From: Candidatus Heimdallarchaeota archaeon
GTDB taxonomy: Archaea; Asgardarchaeota; Heimdallarchaeia; Heimdallarchaeales; Heimdallarchaeaceae
Direction of reading: 5' to 3'
Assembly: GCA_023139025.1 (NCBI GenBank)
Contig: JAGLOH010000143.1
Span: 1 to 6,047, forward strand
Length of the DNA: 6,047 bases
Below are positions 1-6,047 of the stretch, piece by piece. Position numbers and translations under genes: made by a program. Numbering within the stretch: position 1 is the first letter of the stretch; the number at the start of each line of letters is the position of its first letter. The notes under the pieces were generated by a model. The model worked only from the letters and a program-made list of their open reading frames with translations. It ran no database searches and was not told where the DNA came from.

Positions 1-30
1 GGTATTGCTCATGATTTTAATAACATTTTA
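1..30 (+). other. Fragment encoding a histidine-kinase H-box, in frame with the next gene
   Basis: Read in the frame of the following reductase, these bases give GIAHDFNNIL, which matches the H-box consensus of one large group of sensor histidine kinases (the His is the autophosphorylated residue, followed by DFNN). Ten consecutive matching residues are very unlikely by chance. The match could run one residue further into the reductase Met, because an M or T commonly follows in kinases. There is no stop between this fragment and the reductase, and nothing after it resembles the rest of a kinase dimerisation or ATPase domain. It may be the remnant of a broken kinase gene, a real fusion, or an assembly junction at a contig end. 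The sequence alone cannot decide between these. Confidence 0.6.
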
Positions 31-1386
31 ATGTTGAAGCAACACATTGATACTGATGTACTAATTGTAGGTGCAGGACCCGCAGGGGTAAGCTTGGCTA
101 TTAATCTTGGAAAAAGAGACATTTCAACAATACTGATAGATCAAAAACCAAAGAAAGAAGTAGGTTACAAACCTTGTGGAGATGCTTTGAGTCCTAATTC
201 AACAAGAAGATTATTTGAGCTCTCTGGGATAATGCAACCAAGAGGTGAAGAAGTTGCAGAGAATCTTGCTTCAGCACATTTTCGTCCTGTTCTGGATTTC
301 GAATTATCTATAGATTTCACTTCACAGACCATTAATAGATTAAAATACGGTCAACGACTACTTAGGTCTCTTACAGATTATTCAAGTGTAATTTTCAAAC
401 CAAATCATAAAGCGGTTGAAACTATAATTGAAAAAAACAAAGTAGTAGGATGTAAAATCCGTCAATCCAATGGTCAAATTATCAATATCTATGCTAAGAT
501 AGTCGCTGATTGTTCTGGCATCACAGGTATTGTTAGAAGAACCATCCCAGATTCAGTATGCAATAAGTTTTCAAAAAAACTCCTCAAACAAGAAACCATC
601 ATTTCTTATAGAGAAATTATCGAAACTCCCAAACCACATGATTATCAGAAGCAAATGAGAATAGAATATCATGATGAGATGCCTCCTCCAGGATATTTTT
701 GGATTTTTTCTAAAGGAGAGAAGCAGTTGAATATTGGAGTTGGTTGGTTATTGAATGATAATAACAAAGATTCGAATGCCAAAACTATTTTAGAAATACT
801 TCGAAAAAAAGTCTTTCCAGATTCTAAAGTTTTAGACGGAGCAGGAGACACACTACCTGGTCGTTTGCCGCAGCATTCTATGGTTTGCGATGGTTTTATC
901 ACTTGTGGAGATGCGGCTACTCTTGTTAACCCAATTAGTGGTGAAGGGCATGGACCAGCGTTATTAAGTGCATACTATGCTTCAGAAATTGTTGAGTTAG
1001 CAATAAGAAATCAAGACCTCAGTGAGAATTTTCTTTGGAAATATAACATCAAAATATGGCAGGAATATGGTTATGATGGGGGATTAGGTATAGCTGTTCA
1101 CAAGCTGCTCAATTCAGTTCCTTTCAGCGACTTTTCTTTTCTTTTTGAGAAAGGTATTATCTCTCAAGAAGACGTAGACTCCATAATGTATTCAACAGCT
1201 GTTAAACTACCTATAGTACAAAAGGTATTCAAAGGTTTAAGAAAACCCAAACTACTCATTAAAGTTGCAAAAGGTTTACTTCTTGCTGAAAAAATAAAGA
1301 AACTGTCTCAGAATTATCCAGAAAAACCTGAAAGATTTGATAGATGGGTCAAGAAAATTAAAAAAATTGAAAGAAAACGAATTTAA
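31..1386 (+). CDS. Geranylgeranyl reductase family FAD-dependent oxidoreductase
   Basis: This is a probable flavoprotein that saturates double bonds of geranylgeranyl chains, in archaea usually those of digeranylgeranylglycerol phospholipids, at the inner face of the membrane. Residues 9-38 form a Rossmann FAD site with GAGPAG at 14-19 and an acidic residue (D37) ending the second strand. KPCGD at 47-51 carries the conserved family cysteine (C49). YFWIF at 222-226 followed by GVG at 236-238 matches the (Y/F)xWx(F/Y)P-x7-8-GxG substrate-pocket motif, with Ser227 in place of the usual Pro. GDAA at 293-296 and the NPISGEGHGPA stretch at 300-310 form the second FAD-binding motif. The Lys/Arg-rich end (about 431-450) could help membrane association. 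The 451-residue length lies within the family range. Met31 is chosen because it puts the Rossmann fold a normal distance from the N-terminus; no Shine-Dalgarno site is visible and the frame is open to the window edge. The exact substrate (lipid, quinone or other prenyl chain) is not settled. Confidence 0.9.
   Translation: MLKQHIDTDVLIVGAGPAGVSLAINLGKRDISTILIDQKPKKEVGYKPCGDALSPNSTRRLFELSGIMQPRGEEVAENLASAHFRPVLDFELSIDFTSQTINRLKYGQRLLRSLTDYSSVIFKPNHKAVETIIEKNKVVGCKIRQSNGQIINIYAKIVADCSGITGIVRRTIPDSVCNKFSKKLLKQETIISYREIIETPKPHDYQKQMRIEYHDEMPPPGYFWIFSKGEKQLNIGVGWLLNDNNKDSNAKTILEILRKKVFPDSKVLDGAGDTLPGRLPQHSMVCDGFITCGDAATLVNPISGEGHGPALLSAYYASEIVELAIRNQDLSENFLWKYNIKIWQEYGYDGGLGIAVHKLLNSVPFSDFSFLFEKGIISQEDVDSIMYSTAVKLPIVQKVFKGLRKPKLLIKVAKGLLLAEKIKKLSQNYPEKPERFDRWVKKIKKIERKRI
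1346..1382 (-). terminator. Candidate T-rich terminator of the minus-strand operon
   Basis: Just past the stop of the last operon gene the minus strand is very T-rich, with a run of seven T at 1366-1360 and several runs of four. Archaeal transcription commonly ends at such T-tracts without a hairpin. The tract lies inside the 3' end of the convergent reductase gene, where it encodes the Lys-rich tail. No hairpin was seen. It is inferred from composition only. Confidence 0.3.
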
Positions 1387-3236
1387 TCATAAACTAATCT
1401 TCCGTCTCCCATCTGGATTATTCTGTCACAAACCTTTGCTATTTCTAAATCATGTGTTACTAAAATGACTGCTGTATTCTTTTCCTTAGCAAATCTTCTT
1501 ATTAAGTCAATAACTACTTGCCCCGTTTCTGAATCCAAATCTCCAGTTGGTTCATCTGCAAAAAGGACTGCAGGATCATTTATCATTGCCCTTGCAATAG
1601 TAACTCTTTGCATTTGACCACCAGACAGCTTAATTGGAAACTGATTCTGGAATCTTTCTAAATCAACTTCTTTAATCAATTCGATTGCCTTTGCTCTTGC
1701 TTCTTTCTTCGGTCTTCTTATCATCAAAGCAGGTAACATAACATTTTCGAGAACTGTTAACTGGGGAATTAGATTATAATATTGGAAAATGAACCCCATA
1801 TTTCTTCGTCTAAACAACGAGACTTCTGCATCAGTCATCGTATCTATGTTTCTACCCAAAAGAAACACCGCTCCTCTATTTGGAGTATCTAACCCTGAAA
1901 GAAGATTTAGTAAGGTAGTCTTTCCACTCCCACTTGGTCCAACTAAAGCAGCCATTTCTCCTTTCTTAAGTTCAACATCTATTCCACGTAGAGCATAAAC
2001 TGTTGACCCAACTAGACGATAAGTTTTGAAAAGTGCAACCCCTTTTAGAATTATATCTGAATCTACATGTATTTTTTCTACTTTTTCTAGAGAAACTTCA
2101 GTTGGAATAGTTTGGAAATAAGCTAAATCACGAAACTTATCTGAGAAAAATTTCATTAACTGAATTTCTGCTAATGTTTTGATGAATATCAAAGATACAT
2201 CTTTAACATCTTCAACTTCTCTTTCAGGAACATCTTTGAAATGATTTATGATATTAAGTAGAGTTTGATAATTTTGTTTAACTTGCGTTTGAAGATTATT
2301 CAATCGTTCAATATGATCAGAACACTGCATGATTGAATCTAGAAGCATTAAATAATCTAATAATGGAGCATAGTCTAGTTTCTTAACTTCTTCAACTAAA
2401 TCATTTCTTACTTGAGCAATTCGGTTGATTTGTTTTAATTGAACAGAAACTACTTGTTGTGTTGAAGAAAGCAAACCAAAAATCACTCTCAATGTCTTCC
2501 ATAGCTTATTACTCATATTCTCTTCTAAATTCTTAATCTTTTTAGAATCTTGTAACAAGTTCTCAAGTGTTAATATTGCTTCTTCTACAGATTTCAATAT
2601 AGGTTTAAGATTGTTTGAACATGCTTTTCCAAATTGCATTATAAGCAAATTTTCAGCTATTAATCTGAGAGGAATGTTTTGTTTTTTATCACTTACTTCT
2701 CGTTTAAGGATTAGATCTGGAAACATAATAATGTCCGGATAATCTCTAGGAAAATCCCAAATAGCGATAAAGCTATTTAGCAAAACATCACTTACATGAT
2801 GAATAACTCGATCATCAATATCAGCTGCTACTTCCACAATATTTTCTAACAAAGGTTTGTTCTTTTCAGATGTTGAGCTTTTTACTAATTGAACAATCAT
2901 TTTTGTTATATCACGAATCTCAACGTTTTTGCGAATTTGTTTTGCATAGAGGCCACATTCTTTTTTACAATAATCATGAATTATTTTCTCAACTTGGTTG
3001 ACAACAATTTTTCTTTGTTCATCATTTTCAACTTCTTCAAGAGGAAAACTACATGTAAAAATAAGAAAGGTATTAACCTCAAGTACATCAATTGACATAG
3101 CTTTTAATTTATATTTTAGATATCTACGTACTCTTTTTGTAAATAAATCAAGTGAATCTCTATTTAGTTTGTTAATTAGAACACCTAGGGTAAGTTCCAC
3201 AGTACCGTAAGTTGGTATAGTTACATTTTCGTTCAT
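1383..3236 (-). CDS. ABC transporter ATPase (LolD/MacB-like) with a long unknown N-terminal domain
   Basis: The protein has 617 residues. From about 394 to 617 it is a complete ABC ATPase: A-loop Tyr406, Walker A GPSGSGKTT (433-441), Q-loop Gln485, signature LSGGQ (537-541), Walker B ending in D561-E562, D-loop GDLD (565-568) and switch His595. Its sequence is close to that of the ATPase just upstream in the operon, and both are of the type that serves FtsX/MacB-like permeases. Residues 1 to about 390 match no family I recognise. The first 110 look alpha/beta, with two strand-like hydrophobic stretches (12-20 and 49-62) separated by a basic helix. Residues 110-370 look mainly helical, with likely coiled-coil stretches (about 205-335). 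No convincing membrane segment is present, so the extra region should be cytoplasmic. ATPases of this family are normally about 220-250 residues. The start is supported by an AGGTGA site 4 nt upstream and the ATGA overlap with the preceding gene. A sensory, regulatory or scaffold role for the N-terminal part is a guess. Confidence 0.88.
   Translation of the reverse strand: MNENVTIPTYGTVELTLGVLINKLNRDSLDLFTKRVRRYLKYKLKAMSIDVLEVNTFLIFTCSFPLEEVENDEQRKIVVNQVEKIIHDYCKKECGLYAKQIRKNVEIRDITKMIVQLVKSSTSEKNKPLLENIVEVAADIDDRVIHHVSDVLLNSFIAIWDFPRDYPDIIMFPDLILKREVSDKKQNIPLRLIAENLLIMQFGKACSNNLKPILKSVEEAILTLENLLQDSKKIKNLEENMSNKLWKTLRVIFGLLSSTQQVVSVQLKQINRIAQVRNDLVEEVKKLDYAPLLDYLMLLDSIMQCSDHIERLNNLQTQVKQNYQTLLNIINHFKDVPEREVEDVKDVSLIFIKTLAEIQLMKFFSDKFRDLAYFQTIPTEVSLEKVEKIHVDSDIILKGVALFKTYRLVGSTVYALRGIDVELKKGEMAALVGPSGSGKTTLLNLLSGLDTPNRGAVFLLGRNIDTMTDAEVSLFRRRNMGFIFQYYNLIPQLTVLENVMLPALMIRRPKKEARAKAIELIKEVDLERFQNQFPIKLSGGQMQRVTIARAMINDPAVLFADEPTGDLDSETGQVVIDLIRRFAKEKNTAVILVTHDLEIAKVCDRIIQMGDGRLVYD
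3233..3236 (-). other. ATGA start/stop overlap between the two ATPase genes
   Basis: On the minus strand the ATG of the large ATPase gene and the TGA of the small one share bases in the string ATGA. This arrangement usually means that ribosomes terminating on the first gene re-initiate on the second, which couples their output. Confidence 0.9.
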
Positions 3237-3937
3237 TTTTTCACCTGCTTCCCATCATCGACAATCTCCCCATCTACAATGCGGATAGTTCTATGGCAAA
3301 ATTTCGCTATATGTTCTGAATGAGTAACAACAAGAAACGTTTGTTTGTAATTTTCATTAATTGAAACAAATAAATTCATAATTTCTGATGAAGTATCTTG
3401 GTCTAAATCTCCAGTTGGCTCATCACCAAGAATAATTGCAGGATTCATCAAGAGGGCTCTTGATACTGCTACTCTTTGTTGCTCTCCTCCACTTAGCTCA
3501 TTTGGAAGATGAAATATTTTGTCACCCAGACCCATTTGTCTAAGCATCATTTTTGCTTCTTCTTCAGCTTCCAATTTAGTGATGTCGGTCAACAGTAAAG
3601 GCAGAACTGTATTATCTAAAGCTGAAAGGAATTCAAACAAATTGAATAACTGAAAAATATACCCAATATTATGAAGCCTAAATTCTGTAACTTCAATATC
3701 TGTTAATTGACTTATATCTTGATCATTGATATAGATGGTTCCTTCTGAAGGTTGGTCAATCCCACCTAGAAGGTTTAAAAGAGTAGTTTTACCGCATCCT
3801 GAAGGACCCATGATTGCGACCATTTCTCCTTTTTTGATTTCTATATCTACACCTCTTAAAGCATGTACTTCCATTGATGTTCCTTCAGCATATTTCTTAT
3901 GCAGGTTTTTTGTTTTTAGTATTATTTCATCACTCAT
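3233..3937 (-). CDS. ABC transporter ATP-binding protein, LolD/MacB-like
   Basis: This stand-alone ATPase of 234 residues, the normal length for the family, should power an FtsX/MacB-type permease from the cytoplasmic side. All motifs are present: A-loop Tyr16, Walker A GPSGCGKTT (44-52), Q-loop Gln96, signature LSGGE (148-152), Walker B ending in D172-E173, D-loop GDLD (176-179) and switch His206. The 'GEMVAIMGPSG' lead-in and the IFQ.FNL stretch at the Q-loop are typical of the lipoprotein-release and macrolide-export group. It sits 4 nt after the permease gene and overlaps the next ATPase gene by 4 nt, so it is surely part of the same operon. The start at 3937 is supported by a GGGTGAT site just upstream. 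The permease is the probable partner. Whether it forms a homodimer or pairs with the downstream ATPase cannot be read from sequence. Confidence 0.93.
   Translation of the reverse strand: MSDEIILKTKNLHKKYAEGTSMEVHALRGVDIEIKKGEMVAIMGPSGCGKTTLLNLLGGIDQPSEGTIYINDQDISQLTDIEVTEFRLHNIGYIFQLFNLFEFLSALDNTVLPLLLTDITKLEAEEEAKMMLRQMGLGDKIFHLPNELSGGEQQRVAVSRALLMNPAIILGDEPTGDLDQDTSSEIMNLFVSINENYKQTFLVVTHSEHIAKFCHRTIRIVDGEIVDDGKQVKK
3241..3246 (-). promoter_or_regulatory. Shine-Dalgarno site AGGTGA for the large ATPase
   Basis: AGGTGA, complementary to the 3' end of 16S rRNA, lies 4 nt before the ATG at 3236 and inside the last codons of the preceding ATPase gene (which encode the VKK end). It fixes the start of the 617-residue protein and argues that the long N-terminal region is genuinely translated. 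Confidence 0.75.
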
Positions 3938-3940
3938 CGT

Positions 3941-3947
3941 ATCACCC
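3941..3947 (-). promoter_or_regulatory. Shine-Dalgarno site GGGTGAT for the small ATPase
   Basis: GGGTGAT ends 3 nt before the ATG at 3937 and contains the TGA stop of the permease gene. GGTGAT matches the distal part of the full archaeal/bacterial Shine-Dalgarno consensus, for which short spacing is normal. The placement suggests translational coupling with the permease. Confidence 0.6.
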
Positions 3948-6047
3948 TACATATCTGATTGCTTCAGCTGGAGTTATCTGACTCGCTCTTATTCCTGGAA
4001 CTATTGAAGCTACAATAGCAATTCCAATCATAATCCCCGTATAAATCAATATTCTCCAACCAGGGAGAACTAAAGCCCAATCATAGATATTAGCAAAAGC
4101 CCACCCTAACATCAAGCTATTTAGGAATCCCATGACTAGACCTAGTATTGCTAGGATGAATATTTCTATCATGATTGTCCCAATGATTTGTCTCTTCTTG
4201 TAACCTATCGCTCTCATCATACCAATTTCTCTTCTCCTCTCCGCTACATTTCTAACTGCTATGATTATCATTCCAAGAGCTCCAACAATTAGACCAAATC
4301 CTACAAAGTATTGTAGGAAATCAAATGTTTTTACTTGGAAATCTACAAATTCCAACATTACTTCCCAAACATTATAAGCAGAAGCTGCAACAAAATCTTC
4401 AGTTTGAACAAGCAGAGAATCGTTACCATTGAAAAATTCTTCAATGTTACTTGCTATTTCTGTGTTTCGTCCATTTTTGAAATCCTCACTTGTACTAACT
4501 AAATATCTTGTATGTTTTGGATAAAGTGCAAAGTTTGGAATCAGTTTCGGATAGAAATCTGGTGTTATTAGAAGTGCAGGTAAACCTTGAGCTTGACTGA
4601 AAGGATATTGTCTAATATTTGCTAATACTATCACTTCAACAGGGGATCCAATAAAACTAGTAATGTTAAATATGTTACCCGGTAATAGAAAGGGGCTTGT
4701 GGTTAAGACAGTAGGTAGACCTTCCACATTATCAATTTCTGTTCCATTTCGACTAAATTTAGTTCGATTGTAGAAGAAATCCCATATTTGATGGCTATAT
4801 TCTCTTTGATAATTTTCAGAACCTCCTGGTTTGTAATTTCCAAAGAAGAAAGGTATAGAAGAATCAAGCATAAAGTCAAATCTGTAATCGTCCCCTTCCT
4901 TAAATGTATCATTGTAAATCATGTGAACATATGTTGGAAAAATATCCGTAGGGATTTCAAGCTCACTTATTTCTTCATCTACTTGTATTATTGCAATTGT
5001 TGAATTAATTCCTTTAACATTAGTAATAGCTTCATCAATAGCATAAAGGTCTTGTTCAACGTTTACAAGCGTTTCATTGGTAATTGGAGTGTCTAACTCA
5101 ATAAATATGCTTGCTCCTCCACTTAGAAACTCAACAGATTCTAATGTATTGTATGAATAAGTTGTTTGGTAGACAGCAGCAAATATATTCATTGTTAAAA
5201 CAAGAGCAAAAATCCCAAAAGTCAAAGAGCTTCTCATGCTTTTAGAAGTCATATATTTGCTTGAAATTAAAGAAACGCCTTTTTTCAGACGTGTTCTATA
5301 CAAAACTGTTCTGATGAAGTTAGTTACTGATTTTAGATTCACACCAACCCAAACAATAGATCCTAAGGCTAGAACAACTGCAAGAGTTACTAGAATCTTA
5401 CTATTTTCTCGAACATCCTTTAATTGAGGCACACTGAATATTAACATGGCTATTGAAATACCAATAAAAGTAAGACCGATACCATTCCCTAAAAATTTCT
5501 TCGAAAATAGATATCCAAGTAATAAACTCACACCTATTAAAACAGCAGCAGCAGCTCCCATAAACATCCATTGCTCTATTGCAGTGTCCCATCCTGCCTT
5601 TGTGAAAAACGAATCATAAACAACATACTGAGCAGCAAGAATACCAATTCCACCTAGAAGAAAAGCTAATCCTAACCCTAGAGTAATTTTTCCTGTTTTC
5701 TTTCTGCCTACTTTCTTTATCCCTCTAATTACTTCTATTACATCTATTCTAGCTGCTCTTATAGCAGGAAATACACCTGCACCTACGGCTAAAATAAGTC
5801 CAAGGACAATTGAATAGACAACAGCTCCTATTGTTACTGTAGGCTTTAGACCAATTGATCCATCAAAGAATGTTTTACCTATGCGATTAACAAGGAAAAT
5901 TGACATTCCATATCCTCCTCCAACTCCCAGAAGTGAACCAATCAAACCTAATAGAGTTGATTCTACCATAAATAATCTTACAATCTCTCTCCGTCTAGCC
6001 CCAACTGCTCTTAAGATTCCCAGTTGTTGTATTCTATCCTCTACTTG
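3942..6047 (-). CDS. FtsX/MacB-type ABC permease with two FtsX domains, N-terminus beyond the window
   Basis: This integral membrane subunit is partial. An ATG at 5969 is internal: the open frame runs to the window edge and its 26 upstream codons encode the conserved cytoplasmic loop of a first FtsX domain (LGILRAVGARRREIV). Counting residues from that internal Met, membrane segments fall near 6-27, 43-65, 94-115, 133-155, 162-180, 191-210, 246-267, 551-572, 596-624 and 637-657. The first half ends in the typical FPAIRAARIDVIEVIRG tail (67-83). The second half has the matching ERRREIGMMRAIGYKKRQI loop (577-595) and the C-terminal VPGIRASQITPAEAIR (657-672). Between 268 and 545 lies a large soluble domain, predicted outside, with seven N-x-S/T sequons. 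Positive loops fall on the predicted inner side. The four membrane segments linking the halves are more than the two in common ten-segment relatives, so about 12 are expected in the whole protein. The substrate is unknown. The two downstream ATPases are its likely motors. Confidence 0.9.
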   Translation of the reverse strand, partial: QVEDRIQQLGILRAVGARRREIVRLFMVESTLLGLIGSLLGVGGGYGMSIFLVNRIGKTFFDGSIGLKPTVTIGAVVYSIVLGLILAVGAGVFPAIRAARIDVIEVIRGIKKVGRKKTGKITLGLGLAFLLGGIGILAAQYVVYDSFFTKAGWDTAIEQWMFMGAAAAVLIGVSLLLGYLFSKKFLGNGIGLTFIGISIAMLIFSVPQLKDVRENSKILVTLAVVLALGSIVWVGVNLKSVTNFIRTVLYRTRLKKGVSLISSKYMTSKSMRSSLTFGIFALVLTMNIFAAVYQTTYSYNTLESVEFLSGGASIFIELDTPITNETLVNVEQDLYAIDEAITNVKGINSTIAIIQVDEEISELEIPTDIFPTYVHMIYNDTFKEGDDYRFDFMLDSSIPFFFGNYKPGGSENYQREYSHQIWDFFYNRTKFSRNGTEIDNVEGLPTVLTTSPFLLPGNIFNITSFIGSPVEVIVLANIRQYPFSQAQGLPALLITPDFYPKLIPNFALYPKHTRYLVSTSEDFKNGRNTEIASNIEEFFNGNDSLLVQTEDFVAASAYNVWEVMLEFVDFQVKTFDFLQYFVGFGLIVGALGMIIIAVRNVAERRREIGMMRAIGYKKRQIIGTIMIEIFILAILGLVMGFLNSLMLGWAFANIYDWALVLPGWRILIYTGIMIGIAIVASIVPGIRASQITPAEAIRYVG
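4335..5168 (-). other. Predicted extracytoplasmic domain of the permease
   Basis: About 278 residues between two membrane segments (residues 268-545 counted from the internal Met at 5969) are polar and rich in aromatic residues, and carry no Cys. Sequons occur at N298, N322, N353, N401, N408, N435 and N516, and I found none in the rest of the visible chain. The position corresponds to the outside domain of the second FtsX half in MacB/LolC-like proteins, where substrate or partner contacts are made. The fold was not recognised. Confidence 0.7.

Noticed and set aside
2..31. End of an upstream gene in another frame, overlapping the reductase start as TAATG
   Set aside because: Only nine codons are visible and they match nothing, whereas the frame shared with the reductase reads as a kinase H-box. 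The overlap is probably accidental.
669..902. Short minus-strand reading frame inside the reductase gene, and similar short frames opposite the ATPase and permease genes
   Set aside because: They lie wholly within well-supported genes, have no recognisable domains or ribosome sites, and their residues mirror the codons of the real genes.
2154..2156. Internal ATG (Met361) that would give a normal-length, stand-alone ATPase of 257 residues
   Set aside because: No Shine-Dalgarno-like sequence lies before it, while the upstream ATG at 3236 has AGGTGA at good spacing plus a coupled overlap, and the frame is open throughout.
2955..2969. CxxxC pair (C90, C94) in the large ATPase N-terminal region as a metal or redox site
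   Set aside because: There is no second Cys/His pair nearby and no wider motif, so it is not enough to claim a site.
5967..5969. ATG as the start of the permease
   Set aside because: The frame stays open to the window edge, and the upstream codons encode the conserved FtsX loop (LGILRAVGARRREIV) that must precede the membrane segment beginning at this Met. It is an internal Met.
31..6047. Functional link between the lipid reductase and the ABC transporter
   Set aside because: They are convergent and not co-transcribed, and nothing in the sequence ties the transporter substrate to prenyl lipids.

Overview
The window is almost wholly coding and AT-rich. It looks archaeal: it carries a geranylgeranyl-reductase-family flavoprotein of the kind that saturates isoprenoid lipid chains, GGTGA-type Shine-Dalgarno sites packed into gene overlaps, and a membrane protein whose only N-x-S/T sequons lie in its large predicted outside domain. 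An uncultured lineage such as an Asgard archaeon would fit, but nothing here fixes the phylum and that placement is inference.

Layout. Positions 31-1386 on the plus strand encode the flavoprotein reductase. The rest, 1383-6047, is a minus-strand operon read right to left: an FtsX/MacB-type ABC permease that enters from beyond the right edge (3942-6047, N-terminus missing), a stand-alone LolD/MacB-like ATPase (3233-3937), and a second ATPase of the same family carrying an unrecognised N-terminal region of about 390 residues (1383-3236). Spacing is 4 nt between the first two and a 4-nt ATGA overlap between the last two, so the three should be translated together. The plus gene and the operon meet tail to tail and share the four bases TTAA as parts of both stop codons.

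Function. The permease has two FtsX-type halves in one chain, and the two ATPases both keep every catalytic motif. A simple reading is one transporter with a double permease and two non-identical ATPases, in which the long extra region of the second ATPase could regulate or tether the complex. The substrate is unknown; relatives extrude lipoproteins, lipids or peptides, or act as mechanotransmitters. The reductase is on the opposite strand and need not be functionally linked.

The main oddity is at the left edge. Bases 1-30, in frame with the reductase and without a stop, encode GIAHDFNNIL, a textbook histidine-kinase phosphoacceptor box. This is either a truncated kinase fused or abutted to the reductase, or an assembly chimera at a contig end. 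No rRNA, tRNA, CRISPR array, insertion sequence or long non-coding stretch was seen.
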